A stretch of DNA of 5,966 nt from an uncultured Ruminococcus sp. (GCA_946186215.1 CAMHMM010000120.1:1-5966), one strand, 5' to 3'; positions 1 through 5,052 are shown, numbered from the stretch's first letter. Translations and numbers: made by a program. Notes: generated from the letters alone by a model not told the origin.

Positions 1-88
1 GGCGGACAAAGTCCGCGGCTGCCCGCGCTCTCATTTGAGCTGAGACGCTCATTTGCAGCCCGAAACTCTCATTTTCACATAGAGTGAG
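1..88 (+). repeat. Modular hairpin-plus-box interspersed repeat, copy A (cut by window edge)
   Basis: The copy opens with a 6-bp stem and 3-nt loop hairpin (GCGGAC-AAA-GTCCGC, 2-16). Three degenerate boxes of the type CTCTCATTTG follow, with their CATTT cores at 32, 50 and 70, so spaced 18 and 20 bp. The copy ends in ATAGAGTGAG. The same hairpin, 18/20 spacing and end recur at 1001-1114 and 5521-5608. By analogy with those copies it probably lies at the 3' end of a plus-strand gene to the left of the window, but that gene is not visible. Confidence 0.75.
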
Positions 89-91
89 CAG

Positions 92-144
92 AAAAAAAGC
101 AACACCTCACGGAAGCAATTCCGGCTTCCGCGAAGTGTTGCTTT
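92..144 (-). terminator. Intrinsic terminator-like hairpin, T-tract on the minus strand
   Basis: A perfect 10-bp outer stem pairs 96-105 (AAAGCAACAC) with 135-144. A 7-bp inner stem pairs 110-116 (CGGAAGC) with 124-130, with a small internal loop between the two. On the minus strand the stem runs into seven T residues (complement of 92-98), the classical Rho-independent layout. On the plus strand only a weak T-run follows. There is no minus-strand gene just upstream, so it may act bidirectionally, end an off-window plus-strand transcript, or block antisense entry from the right. Confidence 0.6.
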
Positions 145-203
145 GTGCGCTATGCACACACATAAAACTTCTGAAGCGATTTCATTTGTGCATACTCACA
201 ATA

Positions 204-304
204 TTAAAGTGCCGCTTTAAATAATTATTGACACGCTTTAATTCTTATGCTATACTAAGATCGTCAGCTGATATAAACTTTAAATATTTAAATCGAAGCT
301 TTAA
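204..304. promoter_or_regulatory. Candidate operator array: CTTTAA sites in 21-bp phase
   Basis: Four same-orientation sites read GCTTTAAAT (214), GCTTTAATT (235), ACTTTAAAT (277) and GCTTTAAAA (298). Their starts differ by 21, 42 and 21 bp, i.e. whole multiples of two helical turns, so they would lie on one face of the DNA. An inverted copy (TTAAAG, 204-209) precedes the first. The array straddles the promoter and reaches the ribosome binding site of the DUF2975 gene. The likely binder is the Xre-type protein encoded by the second gene of the operon; that is inference, and AT-richness makes some chance matches possible. Confidence 0.5.
228..256 (+). promoter_or_regulatory. Sigma-A-type promoter of the DUF2975-Xre operon
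   Basis: A perfect -35 TTGACA (228-233) and a -10 TATACT (251-256) are separated by exactly 17 bp, with an extended TG motif (248-249) one base before the -10. Transcription would start near 263, leaving a leader of about 55 nt. This is close to the housekeeping consensus, so the operon is probably strongly transcribed unless repressed. One CTTTAA site lies in the spacer between the two elements. Confidence 0.85.
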
Positions 305-318
305 AAGGAGATGCTGTT

Positions 319-780
319 ATGAACAACATATTATCCGAGAAACTCAAGAAGCGTACCTTTATCGACACTGTCCTGAGCTGTTTCTTCTGTATTGCCGCAC
401 TTGTGTGTGCTATATGCCAGTTTATAGGCTATGTCGGCCACCAAAGCGCGAAGGAATATCTTACCAACAGCCTTTACGCTCTCGTTATTTTTGCCGAGCT
501 GGGGCTCCTCGCCCTGATACTGCTCGAAATACGCAAGACAGGCAAGCCTTTTTCAAAGAAGATAATAACAAAGCTGCGGATCATGGCGATCATCCTGTTC
601 GCCGGCGGACTTATCCCCTCCTGCGCGACCACACCGCTCTCAGACAATGAACTCAGCTTATCGGTATCCTTTGATATGCATAACCTGCTTATAATCGGAA
701 TAGGTATAATTGTCGGAATAATATCTGAGGTCTTCGTCTACGGGTTCAGTCTCCAGCAGGACAACGACCTTATTGCGTAA
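319..780 (+). CDS. DUF2975 family four-helix membrane protein
   Basis: This is a 153-aa integral membrane protein with four predicted membrane helices (about residues 15-39, 49-70, 86-104 and 121-142). It has a GKPF motif (75-78) in the loop after helix 2 and a polar C-terminal tail GFSLQQDNDLIA. These features and the length match the DUF2975 family, whose members are usually encoded next to a tiny Xre-type regulator, as here. The biochemical role of the family is not established; a sensing or partner role for the regulator is a guess. The ATG is supported by AAAGGAG (304-310) at 8-nt spacing. Translation of the downstream gene begins only 12 nt after the stop, so the two form one operon. 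Confidence 0.85.
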   Translation: MNNILSEKLKKRTFIDTVLSCFFCIAALVCAICQFIGYVGHQSAKEYLTNSLYALVIFAELGLLALILLEIRKTGKPFSKKIITKLRIMAIILFAGGLIPSCATTPLSDNELSLSVSFDMHNLLIIGIGIIVGIISEVFVYGFSLQQDNDLIA

Positions 781-792
781 AGGCGGTGCGGA

Positions 793-999
793 ATGGCTAT
801 AATAATCAGACTGGACAAAATGATGGCTGACCGCAAGATGTCGCTCAACGAGCTTGCCGAAAGGGTGGGAATGACCAATGTGAACCTTTCCAACCTGAAA
901 AACAGCAAGATGAAGGGCATACGCTTCGAGACCATGAACGCTATATGCGAAGCGCTCGAATGTCAGCCGGGTGATCTTTTTGAATATGTGAAAGAATAA
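793..999 (+). CDS. Small Xre/Cro-CI-type DNA-binding regulator
   Basis: This 68-aa protein is little more than a single helix-turn-helix domain of the Cro/CI type. Helix 2 is about residues 17-26 (SLNELAERVG), the turn is at MT, and the recognition helix is about 28-39 (NVNLSNLKNSK). The C-terminal CQPGDLFEY is typical of the short YozG-like regulators paired with DUF2975 genes. It starts 12 nt after the membrane-protein gene, with AAAGGCGG as a weak ribosome binding site. It probably regulates its own operon, plausibly through the phased CTTTAA sites upstream; no data in the window prove the target. A repeat module begins two bases after its stop codon. Confidence 0.9.
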   Translation: MAIIIRLDKMMADRKMSLNELAERVGMTNVNLSNLKNSKMKGIRFETMNAICEALECQPGDLFEYVKE

Positions 1000-1000
1000 G

Positions 1001-1114
1001 CAGGCGGCGCAACGCCGCTGTTACCCGGCAGGCAGAGCCTGCACCCTCCCGCGCTTTCATTTGAATGGTAACTCTAATTTGCAGCCCGAAACTCTCATTT
1101 TCACATAGAGTGAG
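1001..1114 (+). repeat. Modular interspersed repeat, copy B
   Basis: Two short hairpins come first: GCGGCG-CAA-CGCCGC (1004-1018) and GCAGGC-AGA-GCCTGC (1028-1042), each with a 6-bp stem and 3-nt loop, joined by TGTTACCCG. Three boxes of the CTCTCATTTG type follow with cores spaced 18 and 20 bp, ending in ATAGAGTGAG. The copy begins two bases after the Xre stop codon. The hairpins could act as a weak terminator or RNA 3'-end stabiliser, but there is no U-tract. Confidence 0.8.
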
Positions 1115-1123
1115 TTTGAATAT

Positions 1124-1205
1124 CGGCAGAGCTTGCACCCACCCGTTCTCTCATTTGCGGGTAACTCTCGTTTGTGGCTCGGAGCTTTCATTTCTGCTTA
1201 AAGTG
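1124..1205 (+). repeat. Modular interspersed repeat, copy C (degenerate)
   Basis: This second, more diverged copy directly follows copy B. It retains GGCAGAGCTTGCACC, then CTCTCATTTGCGGGTAA, a CTCGTTTG box and a TTTCATTT box. The B-to-C junction (AGAGTGAGT, GAATAT, CAGAGC, GCACC, ACCCG) resembles the junction between copies F and G at 5601-5637. The two-module arrangement is therefore itself repeated. Confidence 0.65.
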
Positions 1206-1210
1206 GAAAA

Positions 1211-1256
1211 GCCTCCCTCGGGGAGGGAGGTGCCGGACACAGTGAGGCGGAGGGGT
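1211..1256. repeat. CCTCCCTC hairpin repeat
   Basis: CCTCCCTC (1212-1219) and GAGGGAGG (1223-1230) form a perfect 8-bp stem with a 3-nt loop. GTGCCGG and GAGGCGGAGGGG follow. From memory, this resembles a short repeat widely dispersed between genes of gut Clostridia (a CCTCCCTC stem followed by a GGAGGG end), but I could not run a comparison. On the minus strand the stem is followed by CTTTTCC, so weak terminator activity is possible. Confidence 0.5.
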
Positions 1257-1293
1257 GTTCACGCACAATACGACGGTAACAGTTTTACTTTTT

Positions 1294-1366
1294 AAAGTTT
1301 CGTGCTGCAAATGAGCGTTACTATTCAAATGAAAGTGCGGGTAGCTGTCGGCCTTGCCGACCGGTA
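1294..1366 (-). repeat. Modular interspersed repeat, copy D (minus orientation)
   Basis: Read on the minus strand this has a hairpin GTCGGC-AAG-GCCGAC (complement of 1347-1361), then AGCTACCCGCACTTTCATTTG, GTAACGCTCATTTGCAGC and CGAAACTTT. It matches module G at 5639-5703 closely, including the GTCGGC hairpin and AGCTAC linker. The third box is replaced by an AT-rich end. Confidence 0.7.
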
Positions 1367-1400
1367 GCCTGTTGTCCGAACCGGCTTATTTGCAGCGAGT

Positions 1401-1488
1401 CAAAGGGGATGAAACACCAGGGGGACGGAGTGACTATTTGAAATGACGACATTATCTGTGCGCCGTCCCTCTTCGTTTCTCCCCTTTG
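1401..1488. other. Long imperfect fold-back (possible structured RNA)
   Basis: Arms 1401-1428 and 1463-1488 are near-perfect inverted repeats. The outer 9 bp (CAAAGGGGA with TCCCCTTTG) and inner 7 bp (GGGACGG with CCGTCCC) pair exactly, and a GAAAC/GTTTC segment pairs between them with small offsets. The apical part is 34 nt. The right arm is part of the longer unit that recurs inverted at 5704-5966, where the window ends inside the equivalent arm. It could be the terminal structure of a mobile non-coding element or a structured RNA. There is no U-tract, so a plain terminator is unlikely. Confidence 0.6.
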
Positions 1489-1744
1489 TATCCCCTTTTC
1501 CCCACTCTGATGTTGATTTGCTTCCCGTTTGGACACCGTTTATAACCCGCTCAAGTTTTTGTGCACACTAAATTCTGCACTCGCTCAAGTGAGTTTTGTG
1601 GGAACGGTCGCCGATGCATGACTGCTTCCTGTCTGATGTGTCTCGCCCTGTCATTTGGTCAGTCACCTGCTCTCATATTCGTCAAACTCTCATATTAGTT
1701 TGTCCAACAGAAAAAACTCGCCCTATTGCGGTAGTGGAGTATAT
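1469..1744 (-). repeat. Long interspersed repeat unit, copy 1 (inverted relative to copy 2)
   Basis: This stretch aligns with the reverse complement of 5704-5966. The first ~85 bp are almost identical (polypyrimidine tract CTCTTCGTTTCTCCCC, then GGACACCGTTTATAACCC). After a diverged gap the similarity resumes at GTTTTGTGGG, GCCGATG, ATGACTGCTT, TGTCTCGCCCTG and GGTCAGTCACCTGCTCTC. It has no long open frame conserved between copies, so it is probably non-coding. Strand is given so that both copies run outward from the five-gene block. Confidence 0.8.
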
Positions 1745-1853
1745 TAAAGTTCCGAGCTACAAATGAACGACTCCACACAAAATAGAGTACGGGAGAGTGC
1801 AGGCTCTGCCTGCCTTGCCGACCGGGTAACAGCGGCGTTGCGCCGCCGCCTGT
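1745..1853 (-). repeat. Modular interspersed repeat, copy E (minus orientation)
   Basis: On the minus strand this copy starts 10 bases after the DUF4097 stop. It has hairpin GCGGCG-CAA-CGCCGC (complement of 1832-1846), TGTTACCCGG, hairpin GCAGGC-AGA-GCCTGC (complement of 1799-1813), then box sequence ending GTTCATTTGTAGCTCGGAAC. The hairpin pair and linker match copy B almost exactly, apart from an inserted TCGGCAAGGC. The converging genes at 999 and 1864 thus each carry a mirror-image tail. Confidence 0.75.
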
Positions 1854-1863
1854 CGGTCTTTAT

Positions 1864-2706
1864 TTATTTCGTCCTGATCTCAATATCCCCCGTGACGGTT
1901 TTTATCTTAACGCTCCTGCTGCCGTCCCCGACGATGCATTTCCCCTTAGTGTCAATGTGCTCCAGACCGCATTCGATCTTTCCGGTGACTGCCGAAAGCT
2001 CGGCGGTGAACCCCGGCTTTTCGGGAAGCCTTGCCGTAACGCGGCCGTTGGTCGCCGAAGCCTTCACGCTGCCAAAATCATCCGCAGCAATGGCGATCAC
2101 GCCGGTAACGGCATTTGCCCTGATATCCTTCACAGCCGTTACATTTATATCGATATCTCCCGTAACAGCCTTCGCAGAAAGCTCTTCTGCGCTGTCGGCG
2201 GAAACATTGACAGCACCTGTTGTGGTGTCAAGATCAAGCTGCTTCCATGTGCCGCCGTTTATCCTTATGGCACCTGTAGTATTGTCGATGTCAGCATTTT
2301 CGGGCTGTGCGCTTCTGGGGAGAGTTATCACAAGGTCTTTATTGAGACCGCTTTTAAGGTGAGCGCCCGATCTTGCGTACTTGACAGAGAGCGTGTCCCC
2401 GTCAACTCTCCAGTGCAGCTGCAGACCGCTGCTGATCTGGCGGGATGCGGTCTCCTTTACGAGGATGGTCTTTTCATCGTGATATTCCACGCTCACAGAA
2501 CCGCTTATCCAGTCTATGTCAAGGTTGTTTATCTTATCATTGATGACCGCGTCTCCTGCGGTGTATTTCTCGCTCTGAGCGTAGTTGTAAGTGCTGAAAT
2601 CCCATATGAAGTTAAAGGGGGAAAATCCCTGCACGGCGTAGACGGTCGCACCAAGTGCGGCAGCACCGAGCAAAAACATGAATATCGTTACCAGAATGTG
2701 TCTCAT
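1864..2706 (-). CDS. DUF4097 family membrane-anchored beta-repeat protein
   Basis: This 280-aa protein has an uncleaved signal or membrane anchor at residues 4-25 and an extracytoplasmic part. The C-terminal half carries repeated short beta rungs with a TG turn: NTTGAIRING, TTTGAVNVSA, AVTGDIDINV, AVTGVIAIAA, ATNGRVTARL, AVTGKIECGL and TVTGDIEIRT. The glycines at 145, 164, 183, 202 and 221 are spaced exactly 19 residues; the last two are at 242 and 273. This is the pattern of the DUF4097 family, sometimes labelled putative adhesin, whose function is not settled. It is third in the ECF sigma operon, 49 bp after the anti-sigma gene, with AAAGGA as ribosome binding site. It is a likely envelope-stress output or a ligand-facing partner of the anti-sigma factor (inference). 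Confidence 0.85.
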   Translation of the reverse strand: MRHILVTIFMFLLGAAALGATVYAVQGFSPFNFIWDFSTYNYAQSEKYTAGDAVINDKINNLDIDWISGSVSVEYHDEKTILVKETASRQISSGLQLHWRVDGDTLSVKYARSGAHLKSGLNKDLVITLPRSAQPENADIDNTTGAIRINGGTWKQLDLDTTTGAVNVSADSAEELSAKAVTGDIDINVTAVKDIRANAVTGVIAIAADDFGSVKASATNGRVTARLPEKPGFTAELSAVTGKIECGLEHIDTKGKCIVGDGSRSVKIKTVTGDIEIRTK

Positions 2707-2755
2707 AATTATTCCTTTCAGCGGACAAAACCCGCGTTTTGATTTTCTTATCCTG

Positions 2756-3490
2756 TTATCTTTTCTTTTTTCTTAAAACCTCGGTCGCTGCGAAGATGAT
2801 GCCTGCGACACATCCCAGACCGAGAACAGCGGCAATCCTCCCTGCGTTGAGGGTGACATTTATCGCTGTCATCATATTGAGAAACAGCGCGATATCCACA
2901 GCTATGACTACCAGTGCCTTGTTGCTGCCCTCAGCGAACTCGCGTATCGGTTTAGCATTTATCAGAAACGGGAGGAAAATAACGAACAGACCGAATATGG
3001 ATGCGCTCGATGCGATCCAGAACCAGTGACCGTGTACTGCCGAACATATCACCCTGAGCAGTATCGTAAGGCTTCCGCAGAATGAGCAGAATGTCCAGAA
3101 AGCATTGTTGCTGGGCGCGAATATGGGAACGAGTATCAGCGATGCAGCCACCAACAGCGACGCAAGAACGATAAAGAACCAGCCGAAGCCGCCGCCTGCG
3201 GCAAAGTTGAGTATCAGGCACGCCAGCACGGGTATCAGGAACACTCCCGAGACCGCACCGCCCACCTTTGCGGACTGTCTTCTGAATTCACGCGCCCCGT
3301 ATTCCAGAACGCCGCTGCGCTCTGTGCGCAGGTCATTTTCTATCTCATTATTCCTGAGTATCTCCAGCATATGCGCGCACTCGCTGCACTCGGCAAGATG
3401 CTCTTCCACCAGTTTTGCGCTTTCAGCACTGCAGGCGCTGTCAGCATAGAGCGGCAGGAGATCCTGTATTATATCACAATGTGTTTTCAT
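2756..3490 (-). CDS. Zinc-binding (zf-HC2 type) multi-pass anti-sigma factor
   Basis: This 244-aa protein has an N-terminal cytoplasmic anti-sigma domain with Cys5, His31, Cys35 and Cys38. The spacing C-x25-H-x3-C-x2-C is that of zinc anti-sigma domains such as RsrA. About six membrane helices follow (77-96, 102-122, 132-152, 155-178, 191-210 and 217-236) and a basic KKKR end. It should hold the neighbouring ECF sigma factor inactive at the membrane until a signal releases it. Its start codon overlaps the sigma stop in an ATGA, so the two are translationally coupled. Most anti-sigma factors of this class have one membrane pass; the six-helix part could be a sensor or transporter-like module. 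It contains no obvious large extracytoplasmic domain of its own. Confidence 0.85.
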   Translation of the reverse strand: MKTHCDIIQDLLPLYADSACSAESAKLVEEHLAECSECAHMLEILRNNEIENDLRTERSGVLEYGAREFRRQSAKVGGAVSGVFLIPVLACLILNFAAGGGFGWFFIVLASLLVAASLILVPIFAPSNNAFWTFCSFCGSLTILLRVICSAVHGHWFWIASSASIFGLFVIFLPFLINAKPIREFAEGSNKALVVIAVDIALFLNMMTAINVTLNAGRIAAVLGLGCVAGIIFAATEVLRKKKR

Positions 3491-3981
3491 TGTATGTCCA
3501 TCCTTTCCTGTAATCTGAGCCTTGCACGGTGATATGTGACACGCGCCCAGTTCTCGGTCTTTGTGAATATGAGCCCGATTTCCTTAAAGCTCAACTCGCC
3601 GAACACTCTGAGCTCAAAAACCTCGCGGTACGGCTCTTCAAGAGCGTGCAGAGCAAGATGTATCCTGAAGGAGGAATCGCGGTCGGCGGCGATCTTCTCG
3701 ATGCCCTCTGCCTGATCGGGTATTTCCTCGGGTATCTCGTCAAGGCTGTCGGTCTTTGAGCTACGGCGCTTTTCATCAACGAATATGTTTTTTGCGATGG
3801 CGCACAGCCATGTCACCTCATCGGATTCCCCGCGGTAATCCTCCCGCTTTTTGAATGCTTTGAAAAATGTTTCCTGCGTGATCTCCTCGGCGAGCATACG
3901 GTCTCCCGAAAGCGTCATACAGTAGGAAAAAACTCTCATATAATGGGCTTCATAAAGCTTTCCGATCCCTTCGCGGTCCAC
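3487..3981 (-). CDS. ECF-type RNA polymerase sigma factor
   Basis: This 164-aa protein contains only sigma regions 2 and 4. Region 2 spans about 8-73, with LAEEITQETFFKAFKK and WLCAIAKNIFVDEKRR. Region 4 spans about 105-160, with the helix-turn-helix LSFKEIGLIFTKTENWARV and THE-following basic helix YHRARLRLQER. An acidic linker (78-98) joins them. It directs RNA polymerase to a stress or envelope regulon when released by the downstream anti-sigma factor. The start is GTG at 3981, chosen because a near-perfect Shine-Dalgarno (AAGGAGGTGAT, complement of 3985-3995) sits at the right distance. An ECF-like promoter upstream suggests autoregulation. The specific ECF group cannot be assigned by eye. 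Confidence 0.93.
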   Translation of the reverse strand: MDREGIGKLYEAHYMRVFSYCMTLSGDRMLAEEITQETFFKAFKKREDYRGESDEVTWLCAIAKNIFVDEKRRSSKTDSLDEIPEEIPDQAEGIEKIAADRDSSFRIHLALHALEEPYREVFELRVFGELSFKEIGLIFTKTENWARVTYHRARLRLQERMDIQ

Positions 3982-4013
3982 GATATCACCTCCTTTTTTG
4001 TGCTCTCATAGGT

Positions 4014-4041
4014 TAGACGGACGAAAACGGATTTCGTTACA
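4014..4041 (-). promoter_or_regulatory. Candidate ECF promoter autoregulating the sigma operon
   Basis: On the minus strand TGTAAC (complement of 4036-4041) and CGTCTA (complement of 4014-4019) are separated so that the AAC and CGTC cores are 16 bp apart, the typical ECF arrangement. The site lies about 35-60 bp upstream of the GTG start. ECF factors commonly activate their own operons, so recognition by the sigma factor encoded here is the simplest reading. It is a motif match only. Confidence 0.6.
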
Positions 4042-4076
4042 TTATTTTTTGAAAAATCAGGTAAAAAGCCTTGATT

Positions 4077-4104
4077 TGTATACATTAACACAACTGCCGT
4101 TCAA
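4077..4104 (-). promoter_or_regulatory. Candidate sigma-A promoter for the sigma operon
   Basis: On the minus strand TTGAAC (complement of 4099-4104) and TATACA (complement of 4077-4082) are 16 bp apart. This could supply basal transcription of the sigma/anti-sigma operon alongside the ECF-like promoter downstream. The -35 lies in the loop-side edge of a hairpin (4089-4122), which makes the assignment less certain. Confidence 0.35.
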
Positions 4105-4122
4105 AACGCGCGGCAGTTTGTG
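4089..4122. terminator. Hairpin after the CPBP-like gene, possible terminator
   Basis: CACAACTGCCG (4089-4099) pairs with CGGCAGTTTGTG (4111-4122): 11 bp with one bulged base and an 11-nt loop. It lies 22 bp beyond the stop of the minus-strand CPBP-like gene and upstream of the sigma operon, so it could separate the two transcripts. It lacks a T-run on either side, so termination would be inefficient or factor-assisted. Confidence 0.4.
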
Positions 4123-4143
4123 AAGATTGCACATTTATGGTGG

Positions 4144-4866
4144 TCACAGCGCATTCCAGTAAACGATGAATATAAGCACACAGCCCCATGCGTTCCCCGT
4201 TTCTTTTCTTACGATGAGCATACCGTAAATAAGAAACATCGTTAAAAGCATCTCAATAACAGCGTCGGGCGTTACGCCGACAGCGCCGTGTATGAGTATG
4301 CACATCACCGCGCAGATAAATGCTCCGGTGTCCCAGAATCTGTGCTTTGAGGGGTAGCGTTCGCTGAGCTTATCCCCTATAACGACATAGTTGAAGCCCT
4401 CGAAAAATCCCCATGCGGCTGCGGTCAGCAAAAATCCCGCTATCTTAACGGGAACGGATGCGACGAGCAGCTCCTTTGTGGTAAAAACATCGTAGAACGG
4501 GCACCACTGATGGACATTACCCTTTATCAGCTGATATATCAGATCGGGGACGCAGCAGGCAAGGCTGAGCAGCAGCGCGGGCAGCAGATTTTTTGTGTTC
4601 AGTCCGAAGCTTGCAAAGCTCTCTTTTCTGATGATACAGACTATCGTGATGCCGAGCCCCGCCAGCGCAAACTGGCCGCATATGGCAGCAACAGCCACCC
4701 TCGGAAGTACGGGCTGATTAGTATCATAAATAAAGCCGTTGAACTGCTTTCCGAACAGCACGAGGATGAAAAACAGCGCGAGAAAGGTTATCACGCCTAT
4801 CAGTATGATATCAATGTCAAGCTGCTTTTTCCGCGCAGCATCAAGGGTTATTGTCTTATCCTGCAT
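4144..4866 (-). CDS. CPBP/Abi-like polytopic membrane protein, degenerate motif
   Basis: This 240-aa membrane protein has about seven predicted helices (18-38, 57-79, 95-112, 134-152, 180-197, 203-219 and 225-239). The order of features resembles the CPBP (CAAX protease / bacteriocin-processing, Abi) family: a FASFGL segment before the core, WGFFEGFNYV (152-161) where the EExxxR motif normally lies, a histidine in ILIHG (193), and WN (237-238) at the C-terminus. Only one of the two glutamates is present and the arginine is missing, so protease activity is doubtful. AAGGAG precedes the ATG. It is transcribed divergently from the marR gene and may be its regulatory target. Family membership is a moderate-confidence call from motifs. 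Confidence 0.6.
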   Translation of the reverse strand: MQDKTITLDAARKKQLDIDIILIGVITFLALFFILVLFGKQFNGFIYDTNQPVLPRVAVAAICGQFALAGLGITIVCIIRKESFASFGLNTKNLLPALLLSLACCVPDLIYQLIKGNVHQWCPFYDVFTTKELLVASVPVKIAGFLLTAAAWGFFEGFNYVVIGDKLSERYPSKHRFWDTGAFICAVMCILIHGAVGVTPDAVIEMLLTMFLIYGMLIVRKETGNAWGCVLIFIVYWNAL

Positions 4867-4925
4867 ATTAGAGCTCCTTATATTTACAAATATTTATCTG
4901 TGTGTCGGCTTTAGCCGGATGACTT

Positions 4926-4942
4926 AATGGTTAATAACCGTT
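4926..4942. promoter_or_regulatory. Inverted repeat at the start of the CPBP-like transcript
   Basis: AATGGTTA and TAACCGTT flank a single central A, forming an 8-bp inverted repeat with one mismatch. It lies just downstream of the predicted -10 of the minus-strand promoter, a usual position for a repressor site. The sequence differs from the marR palindrome, so a different protein might bind. It may also be chance in AT-rich DNA. Confidence 0.3.
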
Positions 4943-4951
4943 CACACTAAC

Positions 4952-4980
4952 ATATTAACACATAACAGATCATTTTTCAA
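4952..4980 (-). promoter_or_regulatory. Sigma-A-type promoter of the CPBP-like gene
   Basis: On the minus strand TTGAAA (complement of 4975-4980) and TAATAT (complement of 4952-4957) are 17 bp apart. The predicted start near 4945 gives a leader of about 80 nt. The -35 lies 41 bp from the -35 of the divergent marR promoter. Confidence 0.65.
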
Positions 4981-5021
4981 TGGGGTAATGTGATATTCTG
5001 CTGATAAATTTAAAAAAGGCC

Positions 5022-5050
5022 TTGACAAGCGGTATCAGATGTGCTATATT
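5022..5050 (+). promoter_or_regulatory. Sigma-A-type promoter of the marR gene
   Basis: A perfect TTGACA (5022-5027) and TATATT (5045-5050) are separated by 17 bp, with an extended TG (5042-5043) one base before the -10. Transcription should start near 5057, inside the palindrome that begins at 5053. A bound repressor there would block the promoter directly. Confidence 0.85.
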
Positions 5051-5052
5051 GA

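Larger units (their letters stand above)
1000..1863. other. Gene-free intergenic mosaic of interspersed repeats
   Basis: No credible gene lies between the converging ends of the Xre gene and the DUF4097 gene. Open frames present here fall within repeats, lack good ribosome binding sites and match no family I recognise. The stretch is a stack of repeats: modules B and C (plus orientation), a CCTCCCTC hairpin, module D (minus), a large fold-back, a longer repeat unit, and module E (minus). Both outer ends carry related hairpin sequence facing inward, each starting next to the stop codon of its neighbouring gene. Confidence 0.75.

Noticed and set aside
319..999. Toxin-antitoxin module made of the membrane protein and Xre regulator
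   Set aside because: The membrane protein matches DUF2975 with four helices and its family is known to pair with such regulators; nothing suggests toxicity.
1001..1205. CRISPR-like array of CTCTCATTT repeats
   Set aside because: The boxes are about 10 bp and degenerate, with 18/20-bp spacing that includes conserved sequence. There are no unique spacers and no cas genes.
1065..1295. 76-codon plus-strand open frame
   Set aside because: It is translated repeat boxes and the CCTCCCTC hairpin, with no family resemblance.
1321..1536. 71-codon minus-strand open frame
   Set aside because: It lies wholly in repeat modules and the fold-back, has no ribosome binding site, and its frame is not kept in the second copy of the long unit.
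1469..1744. Insertion sequence with transposase
   Set aside because: No transposase-like frame exists in either copy; at most this is a non-autonomous element.
1763..2742. Two long plus-strand open frames (199 and 261 codons)
   Set aside because: They are antisense to the DUF4097 gene, whose signal anchor, ribosome binding site and regular beta repeat are convincing.
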